From Candidatus Aquabacterium excrementipullorum (GTDB taxonomy: Bacteria > Pseudomonadota > Gammaproteobacteria > Burkholderiales > Burkholderiaceae_C): a DNA stretch of 64,000 nucleotides. Below are positions 1-8,211 of this stretch, piece by piece. Position 1 is the stretch's first letter, and every line of letters starts with the position of its first letter. The position numbers were made by a program, and so were the translations under genes. The notes under the pieces were generated by a model. It saw only the letters and a list, made by a program, of their open reading frames with translations, had not been told where the DNA came from and did not search any database. The stretch lies in assembly GCA_019112875.1 (NCBI GenBank), contig DXIO01000010.1:1-64000 (forward strand), written 5' to 3'.

Positions 1-16
1 GCCGGCACGCGCCGGC
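1..16. repeat. Short GC-rich inverted repeat at the window edge
   Basis: GCCGGC, a four-base spacer and GCCGGC form a perfect six-base-pair stem 30 bases ahead of the first gene. It may be the end of a terminator or leader structure belonging to sequence outside the window. There is no T-tract, so its role is uncertain. Confidence 0.3.
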
Positions 17-46
17 CCTCCCAGCAGTTCCACAACAGGAGATGTG

Positions 47-1330
47 ATGAGCACCATCCTCGCCCCCCGCACCCTTGTCTCGGCCGCTTGTGCCGTCGCT
101 TTCGCAATGAGCGCTGGCAGCGCGCTGGCCCAGACCAAGCCGCTCAAGATCGGCATCGTGACCTTCATGTCCGGCGCCGCCGCCGGCCCCTTCGGCGTGC
201 CCGCCAAGAACGCCGCCGAACTGACCGCCGAGCAGCTCAACGCCGGCAAGGTGCCCGCACCGTACGCCACCAAGGGCTTCGGCGGTGCGCCGCTGGAACT
301 GGTCTACATCGACGAAGCCGGTGCCACCAGCAAGCAGGTCAGCGAGTACCGCAACCTGATCAACCAGGGCGTGGATTTCGTGGTGGGCTACACCTCCTCG
401 GGCAACTGTCTGGCGATTGCGCCGGTGGCCGAGCAACTGGGCAAGCTGACCGCCTTCTTCGACTGCGGCACGCCCCGTGTGTTCGAAGACGCCAGCTACA
501 AGTACGTGTTCCGCCCCGTGCCGCACGCCACGATGGACAACGTGGGCGCGGCCCGCTACGTGGCCGAGTTCAAGAAGGACCTGAAGACCTACGCCGGCAT
601 CAACCAGAACTACGCCTGGGGCCAGGACGCCTGGTCCGACTTCGAAGGCACGCTGAAGGTGCTCAAGCCCACGGCCGAGGCCACGACCTCGCAGATGCCC
701 AAGCTGGGCGCCGGCCAGTACAACGCCGAGATCTCCAGCCTGCTGGCCGCCAAGCCCGATGTGCTGCACTCCAGCTTCTGGGGTGGCGACCTCGAAGGCC
801 TGGTGGTGCAGGCCGGCCCGCGCAACCTGTTCAAGCGTTCGCTGACGGTGCTGACCGCCGGTGAGACCGCCACGCACGGCAAGGTGCGCCTGCCCGATGG
901 CGTGATCCTGGGCGCCCGTGGCCCCTACGGCGTGTTCGCGCCGGTCAGTCCGATCAACACGTGGCTGCGTGGCGCCTACCAGGCCAAGTTCAGCAGCGAC
1001 CCGAGCTACCCCTCGTACAAGATGACGCAGGCACTGCTGGGCCTGAAGGCCGCGTATGAGAAGGCCCTGCAGGCCAACGGCGGCAAGGCCCCGAGCACCG
1101 AGCAGGTGGCCGCGGCCTTCGAAGGCCTGAGCTTCACCGGCCCTGGTGGCGACGTGAAGATGGCGCTGGGCAAGGGCCACCAGGCGGTGCAGGGCACGGC
1201 CTTTGGTGTCGTCAAGAACGTGGGCGGCAAGATCACGATGACCAACGTCAAGCGCTACGCCCCGGAAGAGGTGAACCCGCCTGAAGGCGTGAAGTCCATC
1301 GACTGGATCAAGGGCGGCCTGAAGAAGTAA
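47..1330 (+). CDS. ABC transporter substrate-binding protein, branched-chain amino acid (Liv) type
   Basis: Predicted periplasmic ligand-binding protein of 427 residues that delivers a solute to the Liv-type permease encoded just downstream. A Sec signal peptide ends near residue 28 (Ala-Leu-Ala before Gln), and the mature protein begins with the KIGIVTFMSG strand typical of type I periplasmic binding folds. A GTG at 44 is in frame, but AGGAG at 37-41 sits five bases from the ATG at 47, so 47 is preferred. The next four transport genes and an alcohol dehydrogenase follow on the same strand with small gaps or overlaps, so they are probably one operon. The substrate cannot be read from the sequence. 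Liv-type systems carry aromatic acids, amides and other small organics as well as amino acids, and the dehydrogenase partner hints at an alcohol-related substrate (inference). Confidence 0.9.
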   Translation: MSTILAPRTLVSAACAVAFAMSAGSALAQTKPLKIGIVTFMSGAAAGPFGVPAKNAAELTAEQLNAGKVPAPYATKGFGGAPLELVYIDEAGATSKQVSEYRNLINQGVDFVVGYTSSGNCLAIAPVAEQLGKLTAFFDCGTPRVFEDASYKYVFRPVPHATMDNVGAARYVAEFKKDLKTYAGINQNYAWGQDAWSDFEGTLKVLKPTAEATTSQMPKLGAGQYNAEISSLLAAKPDVLHSSFWGGDLEGLVVQAGPRNLFKRSLTVLTAGETATHGKVRLPDGVILGARGPYGVFAPVSPINTWLRGAYQAKFSSDPSYPSYKMTQALLGLKAAYEKALQANGGKAPSTEQVAAAFEGLSFTGPGGDVKMALGKGHQAVQGTAFGVVKNVGGKITMTNVKRYAPEEVNPPEGVKSIDWIKGGLKK

Positions 1331-1389
1331 TTGCACAAGCCTGTGCGGGGTGGCGTGTGCCGCCCCGCCAGGTGTGCTGGAGAACGCGC

Positions 1390-2286
1390 ATGTCGCTTTT
1401 TTATGCCGTCCTCGTCGACGGCGCCATGTACGCCGCCTGGTTGTTCCTGGCGGCCCTGGGCCTCACGCTGATCTACGGCGTGCAGAAGATCCTCAACATG
1501 GCCCACGGCAGCCTCTACGCGATCGGCGCATACGCCGGCGTGTGGGTGGTGGGCCCGTGGGTCGCGGCCGGACACTCGATGTACGGCAGCTACGCGCTGC
1601 TGGTGCTGGCCGCACTGGTGGCCGGTGCCCTGGTGGGCTGGCTGGCCGAATGGTTGCTGCTGCGGCGCTTCTACGGGCAGGACCCGATCGTGCTGCTGCT
1701 GGTGACCTACGCCCTGTTCCTGATCCTGGAAGACGGCACGAAGCTGGTGTGGGGTGTCGATCCGTACACCGTGTCCGAGCCCTATGGCTTCCTGGGTGAT
1801 TTCGAGGTGGGCGATCTTTCGTACCCCAACTACAACTTCGTGATCATCGGTTTCGCCATCCTGGCGGGCGCGGTGCTCACGGCCTTCCTGAAGTACACGC
1901 GCACCGGCCGACTGCTGCGCGCCGTGATCCATGACCGCGAGGTCAGCCAGACGCTGGGCATCAACGTGAGCCGCTATTTCGCGGCCACCTTCATGGTCGG
2001 TTCCGTGCTGGCCGCCGTGGGCGGCGCGCTGACGGCGCCCACCATTTCCGTGGCGCCCGGCATGGGTGTGGAGCTGATCGTGCCCACCTTCGCGGTGGTG
2101 GTGATCGGCGGCCTGGGCTCGCTGCCCGGCGCGGCACTGGGCGCCTGCCTGGTGGGCCTGGTGCGTGCCATGTCGGTGCACTACTGGCCGCAAGGCGAAC
2201 TCTTCGTGATCTACATCGTGATGGCCCTGGTGCTGGCCTTCAGACCCAAGGGCCTGTTCGCGCCGGTGGAGGCGAGAAAAATATGA
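1390..2286 (+). CDS. livH: Liv-type ABC transporter permease (LivH-like)
   Basis: Inner-membrane permease of 298 residues with about eight hydrophobic segments. The family motif LNMAHGSLYAIGAY lies near residues 36-49. It would pair with the second permease encoded at 2283 to form the translocation channel. The start at 1390 was chosen because the sequence from here (MSLFYAVLVDG) opens directly into the first membrane helix; an upstream in-frame ATG at 1357 would add a charged, non-conserved leader. The stop codon overlaps the next start (ATGA), which implies translational coupling. Confidence 0.9.
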   Translation: MSLFYAVLVDGAMYAAWLFLAALGLTLIYGVQKILNMAHGSLYAIGAYAGVWVVGPWVAAGHSMYGSYALLVLAALVAGALVGWLAEWLLLRRFYGQDPIVLLLVTYALFLILEDGTKLVWGVDPYTVSEPYGFLGDFEVGDLSYPNYNFVIIGFAILAGAVLTAFLKYTRTGRLLRAVIHDREVSQTLGINVSRYFAATFMVGSVLAAVGGALTAPTISVAPGMGVELIVPTFAVVVIGGLGSLPGAALGACLVGLVRAMSVHYWPQGELFVIYIVMALVLAFRPKGLFAPVEARKI

Positions 2287-3314
2287 GCAAGCAAAACTTC
2301 GGGCCCGCCACCTGGGCCCTGCTGGCGGGCGTTGTCGTCCTCGGCGCGATCGGGGCCAGCGTGCCGTCGTGGCAGTTCATGCTGACGGTGGCGCTGGGCA
2401 AGGGCGTGGTCGCCATGGGCGTGGCGCTGCTGCTGCGCAGCGGCCTGGCCTCGTTCGGGCAGGCGCTGTACTACGCGGTGGGTGCCTACACCGTGGGCCT
2501 GGCCACCAACCTGCTGGGCTGGCATGAGCTGGCCGTGCTGCTGCCGGCCGCCGCGCTGGCGGGCGGCGTGCTGGCCTTCGTGCTGGGCTTCCTGCTCTCG
2601 CGTTACCGCGACATCTTCTTCGCGATGCTGACGCTGGCGCTGTCGATGATCGTCTACGGCCTGCTGATGAACACGGTGGAGCTGGGCGGCAGCGATGGCT
2701 TCAACGTGCACGGCCTGACCCTGCTGGGCCTGGGCGCCAGTGCGCCGGGTGTCGAGGGCGCGGCCGATGTCGGCCTGGCCGGCACGGCGCTGTTCGCCGT
2801 GGTGTTCGTGGTGGCGCTGGTGTGCGTGGGCCTGGTGTCGTGGTTCATGCGCACCCGTGCGGGCCGCCTGGGCCCGGCCATCCGCAACAACGAGATCCGG
2901 GTGGAGTACCTGGGCACCTCGGCGCGCGCCAACATCCACCTGAGCTACGTGATCGCCGGGGCCCTGGGTGGCCTGGGCGGTGCGCTGTCGTCCTTCACCA
3001 TTGGCCACATCGACCCGGACATGGCCTTCTGGACGACCTCGGGTGACTTCATCTTCATCGCGGTGCTGAGCGGCACGGGCTTCGCGTTCGCGCCCTTCGT
3101 CGGTGCGATCCTGCTGGAGGTGGTGCGCTCAATGGCGTACCAGTACGCGCCCAACAGCTGGCACATCGTGATGGGCGTGATCATGCTGGCCATCATCGCC
3201 TTCCTACCCACGGGCTTGACCAGCCTGCGCCTGGGCCGCAAGAAGGCCGCTGAGGCAAGCGGTGCGCCGCAGGCCTCGGTGCAGCAGCAGAACCTGAAAG
3301 GGGTGAAGGCATGA
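2283..3314 (+). CDS. livM: Liv-type ABC transporter permease (LivM-like)
   Basis: Second inner-membrane permease, 343 residues, with repeated hydrophobic helices and the SRYRDIFFAMLTLALSM block typical of LivM proteins. The last 25 residues are a charged and then Gln-rich cytoplasmic tail. It overlaps the preceding gene by four bases (ATGA) and the following ATPase gene by four bases (ATGA). It should form a heterodimer with the product of 1390-2286. Confidence 0.9.
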   Translation: MSKQNFGPATWALLAGVVVLGAIGASVPSWQFMLTVALGKGVVAMGVALLLRSGLASFGQALYYAVGAYTVGLATNLLGWHELAVLLPAAALAGGVLAFVLGFLLSRYRDIFFAMLTLALSMIVYGLLMNTVELGGSDGFNVHGLTLLGLGASAPGVEGAADVGLAGTALFAVVFVVALVCVGLVSWFMRTRAGRLGPAIRNNEIRVEYLGTSARANIHLSYVIAGALGGLGGALSSFTIGHIDPDMAFWTTSGDFIFIAVLSGTGFAFAPFVGAILLEVVRSMAYQYAPNSWHIVMGVIMLAIIAFLPTGLTSLRLGRKKAAEASGAPQASVQQQNLKGVKA

Positions 3315-4042
3315 ACCAAGCCAACACCATCATCCGCGCCGAGAAGCTCAACAAGGCTTTCGGCAGCGTGAAGCCGGCGCGCGACGTCACCGTGCACATC
3401 GCCGAGCGCAGCGTGATCGGCCTGATTGGCACCAACGGCGCCGGCAAGACCACCTTCGTCAACATGCTCACGGGCTACATCAAGCCCGACAGCGGCCACA
3501 TCCACTTCCGCGACCGCGAGATCACCGGCCAGGTGCCGCGCAAGATCACGCGGCTGGGCATCGCACGTTCGTTCCAGATCCCTCAGCTGTTCACCTCGCT
3601 CACGGCGCGCGAGAACATCGAGATCGCGCTGAGCGTGGCCGGCAAGCCCTTGGACCAGGCCGATGCGGGCCTGGCGCGCCTGGGCGTGCTGGAGTTCGCC
3701 GAGATGAACGTGGGCCTGCTGCCCGAAGGCGTGCGCAAGCTGCTGGACATCGCCTTGGCGATGGTCGGCCAACCCGAGGTGCTGCTGCTGGACGAACCGA
3801 CCAGCGGTGTCGCCTCTGAAGAAAAGTTCGACGTGATGGACCGCGTGCTGCACGCCGCCCGCGAGATGGGCGTGACGGTGCTGTTCGTGGAGCACGACAT
3901 GGAGATCGTGCGCCGCTACAGCGACCGTGTGCTGGCCTTCTACGACGGCACCATCCTGGCCGACGGCGAGCCCGACACGGTGCTGGCCGATGCCAAGGTG
4001 CGCGAACTCATCATCGGCGAAGAGGTGCCCACCCATGCTTGA
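3311..4042 (+). CDS. livG: Liv-type ABC transporter ATP-binding protein (LivG-like) with an atypical signature motif
   Basis: Cytoplasmic ATPase of 243 residues. Walker A (GTNGAGKTT) is at residues 40-48 and Walker B (LLLDEP) at 158-163, followed by an H-loop (FVEHDMEIV). The position normally holding the ABC signature LSGGQ or LSYGQ reads LPEGVRK (about 137-143), so the canonical serine and second glycine are absent. The partner ATPase encoded at 4035 keeps a normal LSGGQ, so one composite site in the heterodimer may be degenerate. The gene overlaps its neighbours on both sides by four and eight bases. Confidence 0.88.
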   Translation: MNQANTIIRAEKLNKAFGSVKPARDVTVHIAERSVIGLIGTNGAGKTTFVNMLTGYIKPDSGHIHFRDREITGQVPRKITRLGIARSFQIPQLFTSLTARENIEIALSVAGKPLDQADAGLARLGVLEFAEMNVGLLPEGVRKLLDIALAMVGQPEVLLLDEPTSGVASEEKFDVMDRVLHAAREMGVTVLFVEHDMEIVRRYSDRVLAFYDGTILADGEPDTVLADAKVRELIIGEEVPTHA

Positions 4043-4676
4043 GATCCAGAACCTGCACGTGAACCTGGGCGCCACGCAGATCCTGCGCGGTGTCAGCCTG
4101 TCCGTGCCCAAGGGCGCCATCGTCGGCCTGATCGGCCGCAACGGCGCCGGCAAGACGACGACCCTGCGCGCCATCATGGGCCTGGTGAAAGCCCGCGAAG
4201 GCACGCTGAGCCTGGAAGGCACCGACCTGACCCGCACGCCGGCCCATGGCCGCACGCGGCTGGGCATCGGCTACGCGCCCGAGGATCGCCGCCTGATCCC
4301 CGACCTGAGCGTGGAAGAGAACCTCTGCGTGCCGGCCTGGGCCATGGGCAGCAAGGATGTCCAGGCGCGCCTGGAGCACGTCTACCGCATCATCCCCGAG
4401 GCGCGCGAGTTCGGGCCGCGCCGGGCGCTGCAGCTCTCCGGCGGCCAGCAGAAGCTGGTGGCCGTGGGCCGCGCGCTGATGAGCGGCACGCGCCTGCTGA
4501 TGCTCGACGAGCCCTTCGAGGGCGTGGCCCCGGCGCTGTCCAAGCGCATCGCCGAGGTGATTGGCCAATTGCGCGGCGAAGGCTTGTCGGTCATCCTGTC
4601 GGGTGCCGACCTGCAGCACGCGGGCGCGGTGCTCGACCAGGTCTACCGCATCGACCGCGGGCAGATGTTGAATTGA
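4035..4676 (+). CDS. livF: Liv-type ABC transporter ATP-binding protein (LivF-like)
   Basis: Second ATPase of the transporter, 213 residues, with Walker A (GRNGAGKTT) near residues 34-42, a canonical LSGGQ signature at 134-138 and Walker B (LLMLDEPFEG). It is slightly short for LivF, which usually has about 235 residues. The ATG at 4035 overlaps the end of the preceding ATPase gene by eight bases; the longer in-frame reading from 3927 is only a shadow of that gene. It should pair with the LivG-like subunit. Confidence 0.9.
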   Translation: MLEIQNLHVNLGATQILRGVSLSVPKGAIVGLIGRNGAGKTTTLRAIMGLVKAREGTLSLEGTDLTRTPAHGRTRLGIGYAPEDRRLIPDLSVEENLCVPAWAMGSKDVQARLEHVYRIIPEAREFGPRRALQLSGGQQKLVAVGRALMSGTRLLMLDEPFEGVAPALSKRIAEVIGQLRGEGLSVILSGADLQHAGAVLDQVYRIDRGQMLN

Positions 4677-4699
4677 GATGAGAGGCTGAGAGGCAAACC

Positions 4700-5854
4700 A
4701 TGAACCCCTTCAAGTTCCAGACCGTTCCCTCGCTGGTGGTCGAGTTCGGCGCGGCGCGCCGCATCGGCGCGATCCTGCGCGAGCGCTACAGCCAGACCCG
4801 CCTGTGCCTGGTCACCGACGGTTTCCTGCACAAGAGCGGCTTGCTCAACCCCGCGCTGGCCAGCCTGGCCGAGCACGGCTGGCAGGTCACCGTGATCGAC
4901 GACGTGGTGGCCGATCCGCCCGAGCACATCGTGCTGGAGGCCACCGAGCGCGCCCGCCGTGCCGAGGCCGAGGTGGTGCTGGGCCTGGGCGGCGGCTCGT
5001 CGATGGACGTGGCCAAGCTGATCGCCGCGCTGCTGCCCACCGAGCAGCCGTTGAAAGACATGTACGGCATCGGCAAGATCACGGGCAGCCGCCTGCCGCT
5101 GATCCAGGTGCCGACCACGGCCGGCACGGGCTCCGAGGTGACGGCGGTGTCCATCGTCACCACGGGCGAGACGACCAAGATGGGCGTGGTCTCGCCGCAG
5201 CTCTACGCTGATCTGGCGATCCTGGATGCGGAGCTGACGCTCGGCCTGCCCAGCGCCATCACCGCGGCCACCGGCATCGACGCGATGGTGCACGCCATCG
5301 AGGCCTACACCACGGCCCACCTGAAGAACCCGGTCTCCGACATGCTGGCCGTGAAGGCGCTGGATTTGATCTCGCGCCACCTGCTGCGCGCCTGCAAGGA
5401 CGGCAGCGACCGCGAAGCGCGCGAGGCCATGCTGGTCGGCGCCATGTTCGCGGGCCAGGCTTTCGCCAACGCCCCCGTGGCCGCGGTGCACGCGCTGGCC
5501 TACCCGGTGGGCGGCATCTTCCACGTGGCGCATGGCCTGTCCAACTCGCTGGTGCTGCCGCACGTGCTGCGCTTCAACGCGCCGGCCGCCACGGTGCTCT
5601 ACGCCGAGATCGCCGACGTGCTGGTGCCCGGCGTGACCGGCAGCGCCGAAGCCAAGACGCAGGCTCTGATCGCCGCCCTCGAAGACATCGCCGAGGCCAC
5701 GCGCATTCCGCGCACCTTGCGCGAAGTGGGCGTGAAGGAAAGCGACCTGGCCCGCATGGCCTCGGACGCCATGCTGCAGACGCGCTTGCTGGGCAACAAC
5801 CCGCGCCCGGTCACCGAGGCCGACGCGCTGGCCATCTACACCGCCGCGTTCTGA
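4700..5854 (+). CDS. Iron-containing alcohol dehydrogenase
   Basis: NAD(P)-dependent group III alcohol dehydrogenase of 384 residues. The nucleotide-binding GGGSSMD motif is at residues 97-103, and the four predicted metal ligands are Asp194, His198, His264 and His278, with the same spacing as in the FucO family. It should interconvert an alcohol and an aldehyde or ketone in the cytoplasm. It starts 23 bases after the LivF-like gene on the same strand, so uptake and oxidation of one substrate are probably coupled (inference). Maleylacetate reductases share this fold, but they normally lack this full Asp-His-His-His set, so an alcohol dehydrogenase is the better call. Confidence 0.88.
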   Translation: MNPFKFQTVPSLVVEFGAARRIGAILRERYSQTRLCLVTDGFLHKSGLLNPALASLAEHGWQVTVIDDVVADPPEHIVLEATERARRAEAEVVLGLGGGSSMDVAKLIAALLPTEQPLKDMYGIGKITGSRLPLIQVPTTAGTGSEVTAVSIVTTGETTKMGVVSPQLYADLAILDAELTLGLPSAITAATGIDAMVHAIEAYTTAHLKNPVSDMLAVKALDLISRHLLRACKDGSDREAREAMLVGAMFAGQAFANAPVAAVHALAYPVGGIFHVAHGLSNSLVLPHVLRFNAPAATVLYAEIADVLVPGVTGSAEAKTQALIAALEDIAEATRIPRTLREVGVKESDLARMASDAMLQTRLLGNNPRPVTEADALAIYTAAF

Positions 5855-5862
5855 CGCGCGGG

Positions 5863-5881
5863 TTCTTCTGATCTAGAAGAA
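5863..5881. repeat. Perfect inverted repeat after the dehydrogenase gene
   Basis: TTCTTCT, a five-base loop and AGAAGAA form a seven-base-pair stem nine bases past the dehydrogenase stop codon. It is AT-rich against a GC-rich background. No T-run follows it, so it could be a weak terminator, a processing stem or an operator for the AraC gene beyond it. Confidence 0.35.
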
Positions 5882-6026
5882 GCGTTGCAGGCGCCAGGGA
5901 GGGCGCGCTGCAACGGTCACCAAGCGGCGCGGGCTGTCTGACGCGCCAATCAGGTTTCACCCCAAGGCGCGCTTGCAGCCGAACTGCAAGAATCCGTGCC
6001 TGCCGCCAGATTGAACGGGGAAGATC

Positions 6027-7193
6027 ATGCAGACAGCATCGCACGCTTACGCCCTCGATGACATCGCGCACGTCGCGCCACCGCAGATGCCTACACCGCC
6101 GGACGCCTCCATGGTCGCGACGGTGGGTGACCGGCGCTTTCCACCTTCCAAGCTGGCCACGCTGCTCGGCGTGCTGATGGACGCCGGCGTGGACCCGGTG
6201 GCCGTGCTCGACGGCACGGGCCTGAGCCAGCAGGATGTGGAGAACCCCTTCACGCTGACCTCGTGCGCGCAGTTCATGCGGGCCACGCGCAATGCCGTGC
6301 GGCTGTACCCCGGCTGGGACCTGGGCCTGCGTGTCGGCACGCGCCTGCGCGCCACCAACTACGGCATGTACGGCTACGCGCTGCTGTGCTCGGAGACGGT
6401 GCAGCAGATGTGGAACCGCGCCATCAAGTACCACCCGTTGTCGGGCGGCATGCTGCCGCTGCGCTGGTGCATCGAGGGTGACCGCGCGGTGTGGACCTTC
6501 CCCGGCCGTGCCGACTTCCCGTGGGCCGATGTCGACGAGCGCCTGTACCGCTTCATGATTGACCTGCAGTTCGCGGCCCTGGTCACCATCGGGCGCGACG
6601 TGATGGGCCCCTGGTTCCTGCCGATGGAGGCGGGCTATGCCGCCGGCGAACCCGTGCACGTGCAGGCCATCGAGGCGGTGCTGCAATGCCCGGTGCGCTT
6701 CGACCAGCCGCGCAACACCTTGAGCTTTCCCACCAGCTGGCTGGACCGCGCGCCACAGCTGGCCAACCCCATCACCGCCTCGCACGTGTCCATGCAGTGC
6801 GCGCGCCTGCTCGACGAGCTCAAGTGGAGCGCGGGCATCACCCGCCGCGTCTACCAGGAGCTCACGCGCGTGCCCGGCCGCTTCCCCGACATCGAGGAGG
6901 TGGCGCAGACCCTGTGCATGACCTCGCGCACCTTGCGCCGCCGGCTGGAGGCCGAAGGCGCCTCGTACACCGAGCTGCTGACCACCGTGCGCAAGACCCT
7001 GGCCATCGACTACCTCACCAGCACCTTGATGAGCGCCGAGGACATCGCCGAGGCCCTGGGCTTCAGCGACGTGGTGAGCTTTCGCCACGCCTTCAAGCGC
7101 TGGACGGGCCGAACGCCCAAGGAATACCGCAAGGCCAGCGACGGCGGCATGGCCAATGCACAGCCCGCCAGGGCTTCCGCACTGCAGCAATAG
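6027..7193 (+). CDS. AraC-family transcriptional regulator
   Basis: DNA-binding regulator of 388 residues. The N-terminal two-thirds resembles the AraC N-terminal sensing domain of the OruR/ArgR-like class, with no jelly-roll arabinose-binding signature. The C-terminal 90 residues contain the paired helix-turn-helix of AraC proteins, including the conserved sequences DIEEVAQTLCMTSRTLRRRL and AEALGFSDVVSFRHAFKRWTG. The ribosome binding site GGGGAAG precedes the ATG. It lies between the transporter/dehydrogenase operon and the polyester-hydrolase-like gene, all on the same strand, so either or both may be its targets. A TGTCC-N5-GGACA inverted repeat lies 23 bases after its stop codon. Confidence 0.9.
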   Translation: MQTASHAYALDDIAHVAPPQMPTPPDASMVATVGDRRFPPSKLATLLGVLMDAGVDPVAVLDGTGLSQQDVENPFTLTSCAQFMRATRNAVRLYPGWDLGLRVGTRLRATNYGMYGYALLCSETVQQMWNRAIKYHPLSGGMLPLRWCIEGDRAVWTFPGRADFPWADVDERLYRFMIDLQFAALVTIGRDVMGPWFLPMEAGYAAGEPVHVQAIEAVLQCPVRFDQPRNTLSFPTSWLDRAPQLANPITASHVSMQCARLLDELKWSAGITRRVYQELTRVPGRFPDIEEVAQTLCMTSRTLRRRLEAEGASYTELLTTVRKTLAIDYLTSTLMSAEDIAEALGFSDVVSFRHAFKRWTGRTPKEYRKASDGGMANAQPARASALQQ

Positions 7194-7216
7194 CTGTCCC
7201 CGCTGATCCTCTTTAT

Positions 7217-7231
7217 TGTCCCTTGCGGACA
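7217..7231. promoter_or_regulatory. Candidate regulator binding site (TGTCC-N5-GGACA)
   Basis: A perfect five-base inverted repeat with a five-base spacer lies in the 144-base gap between the AraC regulator and the secreted esterase, about 107 bases ahead of the esterase start. Its placement suggests an operator for the adjacent AraC protein, but AraC sites are usually direct repeats, so the assignment is tentative. A further GGAC occurs eight bases on. Confidence 0.35.
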
Positions 7232-7337
7232 TTCACGGACCTCTTCGCTGAACGCACAGTTCCGGTGCCGCACCTGGCGCCCGCTGGCCAAGGGATGGCA
7301 CCTCAGAAGTGTTGTACCCAATCATCGAAGAGGATCT

Positions 7338-8192
7338 ATGAAAACCACCGTCTCCCGTCTCAAGGGCCTGTCCATCGCCGCGGCGATCGCCCTGACCACC
7401 CTGGCCCCCTCGGCCTTCTCGCAAACCTCGGCGCCGACCTCGGCCTCGCTCAACGCCACGGCCGGCCCGCTGAGCGTGTCCACCGCCTCGGTGCTGGTGC
7501 CCGTCGGCTTCGGCGGCGGCACCATCTACTACCCCACCGTGGCGGGGCAGTACGGCGTCATCGCGATCAGCCCGGGCTTCACCGCCACGCAAAGCAGCAT
7601 CGCGTGGCTGGGCCGGCGCATCGCCACGCACGGTTTCGTCGTGATCACGCTGAACACCAACACCACGCTGGACCAGCCCGACAGCCGCGCCACGCAGCTG
7701 CTGGCCGCGCTGCGCTACGTGACCAACTCCTCGGGCACGGCCGTGCGCTCGCGCATCGACGCGACGCGCCTGGCCGTGGCGGGACACTCGATGGGCGGTG
7801 GCGGCTCGCTGATCGCCGCGCGTGACAACCCCACGCTGAAGGCCTCGTACCCGTTGACACCGTGGAACATCAGCACCAACTTCTCGACGGTGCGCGTGCC
7901 GACCTTGATCATCGGTGCCGATGGCGACACCATCGCGCCAGTGGCCTCGCACGCACGGCCTTTCTACGCCAGCCTGCCATCGACCACCTTCAAAGCCTAT
8001 GGCGAGCTGAACAACGCCACGCACTTCACGCCCAACAGCACCAGCACCCCGATCGGGCGCTATGGCGTGGCCTGGTTCAAGCGTTTCCTCGATGGCGACA
8101 CGCGCTACTCGCCCTTCCTGTGCGGGGCGCAGCACACGGCCTACGCCACGGCGCTGGTCTTCGATCGCTACAATCAGAACTGCCCCTACTAA
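7338..8192 (+). CDS. Secreted polyester hydrolase (cutinase / PET hydrolase-like, type I features)
   Basis: Exported alpha/beta hydrolase of 284 residues with a signal peptide ending near residue 28. It can be aligned by eye, without gaps over the active-site region, with actinobacterial cutinases such as TfCut2 and more distantly with IsPETase. The catalytic triad is Ser151 (in GHSMG), Asp197 and His229. Oxyanion positions are Phe81 (usually Tyr) and Met152, and the aromatic clamp Trp176 is present. His205 and Phe209 match the His/Phe pair of thermophilic cutinases, not the Ser/Ile pair of IsPETase. Only two cysteines occur (262 and 282), giving the C-terminal disulfide; the second disulfide and extended loop of IsPETase are absent. 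Predicted role: extracellular or periplasmic hydrolysis of aliphatic or aromatic polyesters. Activity on PET itself cannot be told from sequence. The ribosome binding site is GAGG shortly before the ATG. Confidence 0.9.
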   Translation: MKTTVSRLKGLSIAAAIALTTLAPSAFSQTSAPTSASLNATAGPLSVSTASVLVPVGFGGGTIYYPTVAGQYGVIAISPGFTATQSSIAWLGRRIATHGFVVITLNTNTTLDQPDSRATQLLAALRYVTNSSGTAVRSRIDATRLAVAGHSMGGGGSLIAARDNPTLKASYPLTPWNISTNFSTVRVPTLIIGADGDTIAPVASHARPFYASLPSTTFKAYGELNNATHFTPNSTSTPIGRYGVAWFKRFLDGDTRYSPFLCGAQHTAYATALVFDRYNQNCPY

Positions 8193-8211
8193 GGGGACGG
8201 GAGCTGCCGAC

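Noticed and set aside
7290-7320. Possible sigma-54 promoter before the esterase gene (TGGCAC)
   Set aside because: TGGCAC is present, but the GC dinucleotide at the correct -12 distance is missing, and no sigma-54 activator gene is nearby.
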